NCBI GenBank assembly: GCA_019057775.1 | Contig: JAHLWT010000148.1 | Coordinates: forward strand, 1-36,909 | Length of the DNA: 36,909 bases | Source: Promethearchaeota archaeon | GTDB lineage: Archaea > Asgardarchaeota > Lokiarchaeia > Sigynarchaeales > SOKP01 | Direction of reading: 5' to 3' | Shown: positions 1 to 7,756 of the stretch, one piece after another | How positions within the stretch are numbered: position 1 is the stretch's first letter | Layout: the number at the start of each line of letters is the position of its first letter | Made by a program: the position numbers and the translations under genes | The notes under the pieces: generated by a model | The model's database searches: none | What the model was told of the DNA's origin: nothing | Seen by the model: only the letters and a program-made list of their open reading frames with translations

Positions 1-308
1 GCAACCAACATATTGATAATATTAGAAAAGTTGTTAGTAGTGAAGCAAATAAAAAGGATATTGAAGTGACCGTTTTAACCATAGAAGAATTCCAATCATA
101 TTTAAATGTAGGAGAAACAGTCAAAAAAGAAATTACAAAGGTATTAAAACTAATGAATACCGCTATATCAAATAGTATGAGTAATTCTAACTCCTTCAAT
201 ACTCTTTTTAAAAAGTCTAAAAATGCAAAAATAATAATTGAAAATATACTAGTTAATGGTATGGGAGTCACTCAATTTTATTATAATGAATATCTTGAAA
301 AAAATTAA
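1..308 (+). CDS. C-terminal part of an unidentified protein, possibly nucleotidyltransferase-like
   Basis: The reading frame is open from base 3 to the stop at 306-308, so about 101 C-terminal residues are visible and the gene starts outside the window. A GTG at 66 is in frame, but coding continues upstream of it without a stop, so it is probably internal. The segment VTVLTIEEFQSYLN followed by VKKEITKVLKLM resembles the end of small nucleotidyltransferase domains (a beta strand, an 'EEF' helix, then a helix ending in a hydrophobic patch). That match is weak and rests on pattern memory only. The rest is helical, Asn/Ser/Lys rich, with no membrane segment. It lies 92 bases before the next gene on the same strand. 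Function is essentially unassigned. Confidence 0.5.
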   Translation, partial: NQHIDNIRKVVSSEANKKDIEVTVLTIEEFQSYLNVGETVKKEITKVLKLMNTAISNSMSNSNSFNTLFKKSKNAKIIIENILVNGMGVTQFYYNEYLEKN

Positions 309-400
309 AAGCAAAACAATTTTTTAATTAAAACAACTTGAAATCCTATGGAGATTTGTACTATTGAATTCCAAAACAAGGATAAAAAAGGCATGAAGAT

Positions 401-1297
401 ATGACCGAAGAAAAGAATGAAAAAAACCTAGATCTTAAACTTGAAAATTTAAGAAGCAAAATAGAAAATGAGTACCTGGAATGGTCCAAGGTAGAAAGCA
501 TTGCTAAACAAAACAAGTATAATTATCAAAAAAGCCTTGATGATATTGATTGGATTCTTGGTGTTTCTAATGAATTGAGAGTAACTGGTATTTATGATGA
601 GGAATATAGTGATGAATTTATAAGACCAAGAATATATGGTGCTGGTGACTACATAGATCACCAAGAGGAGATGCTTTCTTGGTCAAGTGGTGCACAAGCA
701 TCTGGAGTAACTGCAGAAGTGGGTTCTGGAGCTTATTCACTATCTTCATATTTAATTAATAATCGAGATGACCTACGCTTCACAAGTATCATAGAAGTTC
801 ATGGATTAATACCTCCTTCAGAAAAAAAAAGTAGACTTGAACAGTTATTAGAAGAAATCAATCCATTTTTATTGGAAAAGTTAAAATCAGCATGGCAAGT
901 TTTTCATAGTTCAGGCATTCTAAGGGATATAATCTATTCTGCCCATGGAATGAGAGAGTTCATAAGTGTCTTCCTACAAAATATAGCACCAAAAGAAGAA
1001 ATTAGGAAAATGCCTTGGTGTAATAAAAACGGAAATCCACATCAAAAATATGAGGTAATTTTTGGAATTATTGGTCCTGATCCTGATTTTGATGAGAATT
1101 CTATTCAAAATTCATCAATAGTAAAACTTTCCGAGAAATATAGAGGTTTATACCAAGATCTAAATCCTAAGGCTCATTTTCGGAAAGAAAAAACTGAAGA
1201 TGATTTAAAAATATTGATTAAAAATTGCTTTAAAAGTGTAGAAAAATATACTGAAGAAATATTGAACTTAAGGAAATTATATTATCCAAAAAACTAA
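401..1297 (+). CDS. Uncharacterised protein with HEPN-like C-terminal helical domain
   Basis: 298 residues, soluble, no signal peptide. The first 60 residues are charged and helical. Residues 60-120 are Gly/Ser rich (GAGDYIDH, SSGAQASG). The C-terminal half (about 140-290) is helical: a helix with KLKSAWQVF, then SAHGMREFISVFLQNIAP with Arg185, and later NPKAHF with His259 and a closing amphipathic helix. This order (S-x-R-E-hydrophobics-'LAP', a gap, then an H before a final helix) resembles helical nuclease-like domains found next to prokaryotic Argonaute and restriction genes. The resemblance is inferred by eye. The ATG at 401 is preferred because an upstream ATG at 393 runs into a stop at once. 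There is no strong ribosome site. The gene shares strand and region with several defence-like genes, which is the main contextual clue. Confidence 0.6.
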   Translation: MTEEKNEKNLDLKLENLRSKIENEYLEWSKVESIAKQNKYNYQKSLDDIDWILGVSNELRVTGIYDEEYSDEFIRPRIYGAGDYIDHQEEMLSWSSGAQASGVTAEVGSGAYSLSSYLINNRDDLRFTSIIEVHGLIPPSEKKSRLEQLLEEINPFLLEKLKSAWQVFHSSGILRDIIYSAHGMREFISVFLQNIAPKEEIRKMPWCNKNGNPHQKYEVIFGIIGPDPDFDENSIQNSSIVKLSEKYRGLYQDLNPKAHFRKEKTEDDLKILIKNCFKSVEKYTEEILNLRKLYYPKN

Positions 1298-1662
1298 AAA
1301 CTTTGAGATTTTATCTGAAGAAAAAGAAAATTTCAAAAGACTGGAGATATCGACATCTCTACTAAGAGTCATTAATATATTTAATCTGAGTTTAATGGAT
1401 ATTGATAATAATAAAACTTATTTAAAATACCTAAAAATCTAAAATTCACTTTTATTATTTGAAAGATAATTTATACATTTAATCCAATTTTATGTGCTAC
1501 CAAGAGTGATTTTAAAAGATTCTCCTGATCGAATACTTTTAATTAACATTTAATTTTTAAATTTTAATTTTTTATTTACTTTAGATTAAATTTTATTTTA
1601 AATAATATCAGCTAAATAGCTTACATGTTAATAATTTTTAACTTAGAATAACAGATAAGAAA
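1298..1662. other. AT-rich intergenic stretch
   Basis: 365 bases without a convincing gene. There is one small imperfect hairpin-like stretch around 1344-1361 (GAGAT paired with ATCTC). From about 1545 to 1660 the DNA is almost pure A/T and probably carries the promoter of the gene starting at 1663. Nothing else is recognisable. Confidence 0.4.
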
Positions 1663-3684
1663 ATGGATTTAAATCTCAACATTTATAAAATATTTGATTT
1701 ATTTAAAGATTCTTATGAAAATATTGATTTTAGAAGTGCTGTATACAATAAAGGTCATAGCTGGAACCGAATTATTTCGATATTTAGATTTTCCAATGAA
1801 TCTAAAAGTAATATAAAGCAAAAGTATAACGATTTAGATTTAAAGAAATACAAAACCGAAAATTTTGAGATTCAGCATAAAATCCTTGAAATAACTAAAT
1901 GGGAAGATAAACTTATTGAGTTATATGAAGAAATTGAGGATATTGATATAGATGATGGTGATGAGTTTTTTTATGATGATATAGATAATGAATTTCAATC
2001 ATCATTTATTGATGAATTTAAAGTATTATTCTCAAATCCTAGAGGTAGATTTTTTTTTACAGAAGAGGAAATCGAAAAAAATAGTATTATCCATTTTAAT
2101 TATAATGTTCCCGATAAAAAAGAACATCATAATCAGTTTAAAAAGTTTCTTAACGAAGAAATTTTAATTTTAGGTGAGGACAATATTTATAATATTATTA
2201 ACCGAACCTTGCAACTTGATGGATTTAATAATCAAAACGGTTTACATATTTCGATTTTGTTCCCAATTTATATGAAAATTAGCGATCTGAAATATAATCA
2301 AGATATACTGTCGGGAAAAGTTCTTTACCATGAGATCTTTGAGAGAACTAAATTATTCTTTAAAAATTATTCTAATCCAAATTATTCTGAAAATTCCTTG
2401 CAAGGTAGTAAAGATATTTTTATTTTAAAAGACGATCCGAGCCCAATAGAAGAAGATAATAGGATTTTTGAAAAAAAATTTAGTTTAGATTTCAAAAGAT
2501 ATGATTGTGATCCAATTTTTGAAATTAGGGCTCTTTGGGAAAAATTGCCTAAATTATTTTTAATTGATATCCAAAGAAATTTAGGAATTCCAAAGTTTCG
2601 AAAGTTATATGAAGATTTTAATGATGAAGTTACAAAAGAAGATAGTTATGCAGTTGAATTACCTCAAAACCAGAAAAATAAGCTCAATTATGAAAACTTG
2701 TTTATTAAAACTGATACGAAAGATTACCAACTACCAGAATATAATGAATTTATAGAATTAATTAACCTTTCTGCTTATGATGATAAATTCTACAGAATTC
2801 TCCCAGTTTTATTGAGAACACTTTTTGAAAACCTACTATATGACATTTTTCAAACTGGCCTTAAAAATAAGCATAAATCGCTCTACTTCTTGAAGAGTCA
2901 AAATAGGGCTAGAGATTTTTCTCAGTTGATTGCCTTATTAAATATTTTAAAAGATAAAGATTTCAAACGTTTTCACAGAGATTCAATCAACCAAGATACA
3001 ATATCTGAATTGAAGAAAATGCAAAATTTCGGGAATTGGACAGTACATCAATTTTTACGACTTGTGGATAAGAATTTTGCAGAAGATTGGGAAGATAAGG
3101 TGAACAGGATATTAAAAACACTCTTGGTTTTATATAAAAAAATAAAAAATGAGGATATAGAAATAAAAGATCAGTCCACACTTATTATTATTAACAAAAC
3201 TTTGAATCTAAAGAAAAGTAATAATCTATCAAATTCTCAATTAAAATTTCATAATACAGAAAAAAATGAGCAAAATCAAAAAGAAGCAGGACTTGTTAAG
3301 AATGAAAATAATTTAAACCATCAACAGATGAAATTAAAGAACAAATTCAAAGAATTTTATGACAGATTGGCTTCGAAAAAGAATCTTGGATTCATTATAA
3401 TAGATATAAAAACTTTATTGGAAGATATTGGTGAGATCGATATCGGAAAGACTCTAAAAATGGAATATATTAAAGAAAATGAAGAAAGGATAATGCTGAT
3501 AGAACCGCACAAATGGAATTTATCAGTTCGAATTGGTGCGCATCGACATTTTAGAATTATAAAATATATAGAAGGGTTGTCTCAAACTTATGATTTTGAA
3601 ATTCCAAATCAAAAGGAAGATTTATTAACTGAATTTCTAAAATTGGTAAAAGATCGTTGTAAAGAACGCAAGATTAATTTTTAA
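1663..3684 (+). CDS. Large uncharacterised protein with internal HEPN/DUF4145-like segment
   Basis: 673 residues, acidic and Asn/Lys rich, with no signal peptide or membrane helix. Not recognised as a whole. Residues about 375-500 form a helical module: ILPVLLRTLFENLLYDIF, then KMQNFGNWTVHQFLRL with Asn458 and His462. A GN-x3-H turn between two long helices is typical of DUF4145 and related HEPN folds, where N-x-x-x-H or R-x4-6-H residues line the RNA-binding or RNase site. An acidic stretch at about 93-110 (DIDIDDGDEFFYDD) may be flexible. The last 75 residues (from KNLGFIIIDIKTLLEDIG) look like a separate alpha/beta module. The position beside PD-(D/E)XK, TIR and HEPN genes suggests a defence role, but the protein itself gives no catalytic assignment. 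Confidence 0.6.
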   Translation: MDLNLNIYKIFDLFKDSYENIDFRSAVYNKGHSWNRIISIFRFSNESKSNIKQKYNDLDLKKYKTENFEIQHKILEITKWEDKLIELYEEIEDIDIDDGDEFFYDDIDNEFQSSFIDEFKVLFSNPRGRFFFTEEEIEKNSIIHFNYNVPDKKEHHNQFKKFLNEEILILGEDNIYNIINRTLQLDGFNNQNGLHISILFPIYMKISDLKYNQDILSGKVLYHEIFERTKLFFKNYSNPNYSENSLQGSKDIFILKDDPSPIEEDNRIFEKKFSLDFKRYDCDPIFEIRALWEKLPKLFLIDIQRNLGIPKFRKLYEDFNDEVTKEDSYAVELPQNQKNKLNYENLFIKTDTKDYQLPEYNEFIELINLSAYDDKFYRILPVLLRTLFENLLYDIFQTGLKNKHKSLYFLKSQNRARDFSQLIALLNILKDKDFKRFHRDSINQDTISELKKMQNFGNWTVHQFLRLVDKNFAEDWEDKVNRILKTLLVLYKKIKNEDIEIKDQSTLIIINKTLNLKKSNNLSNSQLKFHNTEKNEQNQKEAGLVKNENNLNHQQMKLKNKFKEFYDRLASKKNLGFIIIDIKTLLEDIGEIDIGKTLKMEYIKENEERIMLIEPHKWNLSVRIGAHRHFRIIKYIEGLSQTYDFEIPNQKEDLLTEFLKLVKDRCKERKINF

Positions 3685-3811
3685 ATTCCATCTATTTATC
3701 TTATTCATAATTTTATTTATTTAATCTCTCTTAGAAGCTAATTATCTTTGGAATCATGAGTAAAAAATCCCGCATTTTTATTTAAGATGCAAGTTGGGAA
3801 CTTCATTCCAA

Positions 3812-4711
3812 TTATCGAGGATCGTGATTATAGGAATCATCTATACTTTCTTCGTATATGGGAGTATCTTTAAAATAATTAAACTGAGAAAAATTTAATC
3901 CTTTTTTCAGTGTTTTTAATTTACTTAATTTTGTTTTAATATCGGGTTGAATTACCCTTTCAGGAATAATTCTCGTTACATTTGCTATGAGATCATTATA
4001 CTGTCTTGATAAATCAGCAAAATTATGTCTCACTAAAAACTTTTCCATTTCTATATATGCTCCATCATACTCAATCAAAAGTTCTTTAGGTGTTTCAAAA
4101 ATCTTTCTTGCGATGACTACAGGGATGATTTCTATATCAAACTCCCTTAAATAGTTGAAAAACTTATAGAGTTTCCTTTTAGTATATACAGATAAGCTGT
4201 TTTTTACTTCAATAAAGATTTTAGACCTAGATAATGGAATTGGAGTTAGTATAATATCAATATCACCAATTATTTCTGTTAAATTATAAGTTTTTGTTCT
4301 TACACCTTCTACAATGAATCCTTCATTTTTAAGAACTCTCGGATAAAATTGTGAATCTGCCCAGTTTCCTAATTCAAATGTGATGGGATTGAATTTTTTT
4401 AAAAAACTCTTCTTCACTTCTAATACTTGGTTTATAATAGCTTTTTTCTCTTTTTTTCGATAAACGAATTTATAGTCCGATCCCTTAATTCTCAACTCCA
4501 ATGTCTCCAAATGGACTATAGGTGCATTTTTACTTAGATATCGTACAGATTTTCCGATATCAAAGCTTCCATATTTAGCTTCTAATGATAATTGTAATTC
4601 TTTTATGTAAGCAATTTTTTTCTCTTTAATTAAATTAAATACATCCTGATTCACTTTTGTCCAATATATTGAACGCTCTATATTCTTTTCATTTCTGTTA
4701 TCTAAATTCAT
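3812..4711 (-). CDS. PD-(D/E)XK nuclease-like protein with N-terminal DNA-binding-like region
   Basis: The ATG at 4711 gives 299 residues and has GGA about eight bases upstream. A TTG two codons earlier (4717) is also possible. The core at residues 145-175 reads GDIDIILTP, then IFIEVKNSLS: aspartates (150/152) followed by E168-x-K170. This is the order of catalytic residues in the PD-(D/E)XK restriction-endonuclease fold. A glutamate near residue 113 (FELGNW) could be the helical acidic residue. Residues 15-90 are helical and then basic (KFVYRKKEKK), fitting a winged-helix or DNA-contact region. The C-terminal 90 residues are unassigned. It is a lone gene on the minus strand, with no methyltransferase beside it. 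Plausible roles are a stand-alone restriction-type or repair nuclease. The fold assignment is fairly sure, the role is not. Confidence 0.7.
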   Translation of the reverse strand: MNLDNRNEKNIERSIYWTKVNQDVFNLIKEKKIAYIKELQLSLEAKYGSFDIGKSVRYLSKNAPIVHLETLELRIKGSDYKFVYRKKEKKAIINQVLEVKKSFLKKFNPITFELGNWADSQFYPRVLKNEGFIVEGVRTKTYNLTEIIGDIDIILTPIPLSRSKIFIEVKNSLSVYTKRKLYKFFNYLREFDIEIIPVVIARKIFETPKELLIEYDGAYIEMEKFLVRHNFADLSRQYNDLIANVTRIIPERVIQPDIKTKLSKLKTLKKGLNFSQFNYFKDTPIYEESIDDSYNHDPR

Positions 4712-4908
4712 CTTCAATCCTTAATGAAATCTTTACAGTAACTATTATCACACCTATATTTTTTAAGACATAAATGAAACCAAAACAGATATAGTAAATA
4801 TTGTCCTTTATCTTTTAAATTTAAAAGCAATTATTGGATATAAAATTTTGATTTTTAATACTTAAATTAGTATTTTCTTTAACTTCAAAGGAAAATATTG
4901 AATATTAG

Positions 4909-5212
4909 CAGTTAGAATGGCTTCATAACTTAGGATACAATACTTGGTACGAAGAAGAAAAGCCTCTAACTACTCGATGGCCAGGAATTTTACAAAAGAA
5001 GATTTTTGATTCAGATATATTCATTCTTTTTCTATCATTGTTTAGGGGGAATTAAAATCACAATTTCACATATCCCTCTTACTTTAATAATTTAGAAGAA
5101 ATTTTGTTACTTCAAAAGAAAAAAGGAGTATTTAATAAAACTAAGAGTGGAAGATCCTAGAGAGCTGAAAAACTTTTAAATACATAGAGTGCGTGTTGTT
5201 GATAGTATCCTT
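4909..5212 (+). pseudogene. Decayed TIR-domain gene fragment
   Basis: Translation of 4909-5055 gives 48 residues ending in a stop: QLEWLHNLGYNTWYEEEKP, then a WPGILQKKIFDSDIFILFLS block. This matches the start of bacterial and archaeal TIR_2 domains (LxxLGYxxWxDEExLxPGxxW, then I-SD-FIVCLS). In a shifted frame, 5126-5212 reads EYLIKLRVEDPRELKNF, a stop, then HRVRVVDS. This parallels the later TIR segment (FLIPVRLEexxxPxxL...WVDL). The middle block normally containing the GY-QKE motif is lost, and there are at least one frameshift and several stops. So it is a relic, not an active NAD hydrolase. The rest of 4718-5486 shows no gene. The assignment comes from pattern recognition of the family. 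Confidence 0.6.
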
Positions 5213-5442
5213 TTACCAAAAGATTAGCAGTTTTAGGAGTATTTTTCATAATTTTTCTTTTCCTTTCTAAAACTATCAAATTTATTTGTGTTGTATATTC
5301 CAAATGAATCAAATTGGCTTGAAGTATTGATTTTTAAATCAACTATATTACTATATTATTATTACCTCATCCATATAAAATGAGGAGAAATTATTATTTT
5401 ATTTATTTATTATTTAACTACTATTAAAAAAATATAAAAAAA

Positions 5443-5476
5443 CTTATAAAAGATTATCAATTATCATTTAATGGAG
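5443..5476 (+). promoter_or_regulatory. TATA-like box and Shine-Dalgarno for the wHTH/HEPN operon
   Basis: CTTATAAAAG at 5443-5452 is a good archaeal TATA-like element. GGAG at 5473-5476 lies ten bases before the ATG at 5487 and supports that start. Transcription would begin near 5475, so the leader is very short and the two signals nearly coincide. The exact start of transcription is inferred. Confidence 0.45.
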
Positions 5477-5486
5477 TAATGATAAA

Positions 5487-6848
5487 ATGGAAAAAAAGAA
5501 ACTCGATATACTAAAAGACCTCTTAGTTGATGAGGAATGTACACTTGAAGACTTAAGAAGATTAGTTGATAAATCAAAACCCTTCCTGAAAATAGAAAGT
5601 AAATCCGGTAAAATCATTTTTTCACGAGAATTCTCCTTTACTGTAAAAGAAAAAATTGTAATCTATCTAATAGGCTCCTATTTCTCAAAAGAATTAGGAC
5701 TTAACAAAGAAGTACAAATATCTTCAAGAAATATAAGTGAAAATATTGAAATTGCTCAAACAACCATATCTGGACCATTAGGGGATTATGTCAAAAACAA
5801 AATTATTGGTATAGAAAATAATTCCTATACAATTAAATTCTATGAAATAGAGAAGCAATTAAATCACCTAACAGAAAAATACCTACTTAAACAGAAAACA
5901 AATACCATTATCCCTTCAAAAAAGGTGAAATCTATAAAAAAAAATAATAGAAAATTAACTTCAGAGGTAGTATCTCAAAAAACTAAAAAAATATTTCAAA
6001 TAGAATCACTGAAAAATGAAATTATAAAGTATAATTTAACTATTGATGATTTATATTCCGTTGTTAATATAGTAGATAACGAGATTATTTTATTGAGGGG
6101 GTGGAAAGGATCAACAAATCGTGAAAGTCACGTTAAAGCAATTATATTATTTCTTACAATAAACAAATTAATTTATGATTTGGATGAGATTAATTCCTCT
6201 GAATTGAGAAAAAGCTTAAAAAATGTAGGGGTAAATATGGAAAACTTCAGTTCTACTTTGAAAAACTATTTTAAATACATTATTCATAAAAGGGCTGCGA
6301 TAGGAAGTAATAAAACCTCATACAGGATTACAACTCTGGGATTCCAGAAAGGTATTATGCTATTGAAAGATATCATCGAGAATACTTCATATTTTGATTT
6401 AAAATTTAGAAGTAAAATAACAAAAGAAATATCTGATAAAATCTCAATTGATACGGATGAATTGAATCAAAATATTGTTTCTTTTGCCAAAGATAATGAG
6501 ATAGATGAAGAAAAGCTAAGAATATTCTTTGAATTTCAAAAAGAAGGAATCAGAATTTGTACTCCTATAAGGGAAAAAACTAGGAAAAGTATGCAAATTA
6601 AAACATTAATGTTATTAGGGATTCTATTAAAAAAAGTGTATGATGTGAAGAAATTTGCTGGAAAACCTCTTTTGAAGGATAGCAGAACTTCCTCTGATCG
6701 ATTGGATTTACTTAATAGCAATAAATCCTATATGAAGTATTTTTCAGCAAATAAGCCAAAATCTGCAATGCAGTTAACATATGCCGGAGAAAAAAAAGCT
6801 ATTGAAATGTTAAAATCGTACTTAGAAGATGAGCCTTATCAACTATGA
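5487..6848 (+). CDS. Triple winged-helix-like repeat protein, partner of the HEPN gene
   Basis: 453 residues, basic, no membrane segment. Three diverged copies of one module can be seen, at about residues 45-130, 195-300 and 345-447. Each starts with a short beta segment (KIIFSREF, IILLRGWK, IRICTPIR), then a helix of 'xxKxxxLxLLxxLL' type (KEKIVIYLIGSYF, HVKAIILFLTINKLI, QIKTLMLLGILLKKV), a helix-turn-helix-like middle, and a C-terminal strand/helix (TTLGFQKGIMLL, LTYAGEKKAIEML). The first copy has a classic HTH look (ISENIEIAQTTISGPLGDYV). The family is not known to me. The stop overlaps the start of the next gene (ATGA at 6845-6848), so the two products are translationally coupled and probably made in fixed ratio. 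A role as nucleic-acid-binding sensor or antitoxin for the HEPN protein is inferred from this arrangement. Confidence 0.7.
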   Translation: MEKKKLDILKDLLVDEECTLEDLRRLVDKSKPFLKIESKSGKIIFSREFSFTVKEKIVIYLIGSYFSKELGLNKEVQISSRNISENIEIAQTTISGPLGDYVKNKIIGIENNSYTIKFYEIEKQLNHLTEKYLLKQKTNTIIPSKKVKSIKKNNRKLTSEVVSQKTKKIFQIESLKNEIIKYNLTIDDLYSVVNIVDNEIILLRGWKGSTNRESHVKAIILFLTINKLIYDLDEINSSELRKSLKNVGVNMENFSSTLKNYFKYIIHKRAAIGSNKTSYRITTLGFQKGIMLLKDIIENTSYFDLKFRSKITKEISDKISIDTDELNQNIVSFAKDNEIDEEKLRIFFEFQKEGIRICTPIREKTRKSMQIKTLMLLGILLKKVYDVKKFAGKPLLKDSRTSSDRLDLLNSNKSYMKYFSANKPKSAMQLTYAGEKKAIEMLKSYLEDEPYQL

Positions 6849-7612
6849 GCCAAAAAATTTTAATACAAAAATTTCAAGAAGTATTTGGTCAATCCTTTGC
6901 TAAAGAGTTTCTATTTGAGTTTGAAAAATCTAAGTCAGCTTATTGGTTAGGAGATGTTATCAAAGGAATATTACATGCTGCTAAATTTAGTGAAATTTGT
7001 ATTGCCTGTCTGAAACAGCTTTCTGATCCATCAAAAAAAATCGACTTAAACAAGATTACATTTGGAAAATTTTATGAAGATTTGCAAAAATTACCTAAAC
7101 CTTCTGCTAAAGAAGAAATGTTATACTCAGTTATTCCACAAGTTCTGAAGGCTATTTTTTCCATTAGGAACAAAAAAAGAGTAGCTCATATAAAAATGAC
7201 TAATGCAGATTCAATAGATTTTGAATTTGTTATAACTTCTTGCAACTGGGTAATGTCTCAATTAATAATAATTTATCTCAATATTTCTATAGAAGATTCC
7301 TTAATTTTAACTAATTCTATCATGGAAAGGAAAATACCTACTATTGAAAAATTTGAAAATAAGGAAATAATGATTCTTAAAACAGGATTAATAATTAAAG
7401 AAGAGTTATTGTTAATTCTATATCAATTTCCAAAAAGAATGACTAGAAAAGAATTAAATATAATCTTGAAACCAAAAAAATCCTCATATATTTCAACTTA
7501 TTTAAATGGTTTATACAAGGAAAAATTAATCCATCTAAATAAAGTAGGTGCTATAATTAATAAAAACGGGATTAAAGAAATTGAGGAAAATAAAGAAAAA
7601 TATTTTACATAA
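6845..7612 (+). CDS. HEPN-domain RNase-like protein with C-terminal winged helix
   Basis: 255 residues. Residues 30-145 are helical and carry IRNKKRVAHIKM, with Arg108 and His115 six residues apart. This is the R-x4-6-H signature of HEPN ribonucleases, and the asparagine after the arginine is also typical. The following helix (FVITSCNWVMSQLIIIYL) matches the 'W-M-x-x-L' helix that often follows this motif in defence-associated HEPN proteins. Residues about 180-250 look like a winged helix (KEELLLILYQFPKRMTRKELNIIL, then YISTYLNGLYKEKLI). The intact motif suggests an active metal-independent RNase. Its start overlaps the previous gene by four bases, a toxin-antitoxin or two-component defence layout. 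The biological trigger is unknown. Confidence 0.75.
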   Translation: MSQKILIQKFQEVFGQSFAKEFLFEFEKSKSAYWLGDVIKGILHAAKFSEICIACLKQLSDPSKKIDLNKITFGKFYEDLQKLPKPSAKEEMLYSVIPQVLKAIFSIRNKKRVAHIKMTNADSIDFEFVITSCNWVMSQLIIIYLNISIEDSLILTNSIMERKIPTIEKFENKEIMILKTGLIIKEELLLILYQFPKRMTRKELNIILKPKKSSYISTYLNGLYKEKLIHLNKVGAIINKNGIKEIEENKEKYFT

Positions 7613-7639
7613 TTCCATATGGTTTTCATTATTCCGCAG

Positions 7640-7741
7640 TTCTTTTTATCCTGAAATAAATCGTAGACCTACTTCACAAGAAATACAAGAAATCAGAGAT
7701 TATGCGGATAAATTAGGAATTCTCTGGAAACCTGTCTCTTA
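7640..7741 (+). pseudogene. Remnant of the 3' end of a PflX-like radical-SAM gene (copy 1)
   Basis: Translation gives FYPEINRRPTSQEIQEIRDY, then ADKLGILWKPVS and a stop at 7739-7741. The 'Y-E-INRRP-x-EE-x-YAKxLGL' layout is the C-terminal tail of PflX/COG1313-type radical-SAM proteins (related to pyruvate formate-lyase activating enzymes). No start, radical-SAM cysteine motif or upstream frame is left. The last 47 bases include one copy of a 39-bp repeat that recurs beyond the peptidase gene. Confidence 0.5.
7695..7733 (+). repeat. 39-bp direct repeat, left copy
   Basis: Bases 7695-7733 match 9118-9156 at 37 of 39 positions by direct comparison; the repeat starts agagattatgc and ends ctctggaaacct. 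The two copies are in the same orientation and bracket the M24 peptidase gene about 1.4 kb apart. In this copy the repeat encodes the end of the PflX-like tail. The second copy has an in-frame stop. Confidence 0.85.
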
Positions 7742-7756
7742 AATATTGTATCGTTT

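Noticed and set aside
449..664. Minus-strand frame with hydrophobic residues opposite the 298-residue gene
   Set aside because: It is the complement of a better-supported plus-strand gene and has no family match or ribosome site.
1344..1361. Hairpin as a transcription terminator
   Set aside because: The stem is only five to six pairs and no T-run follows.
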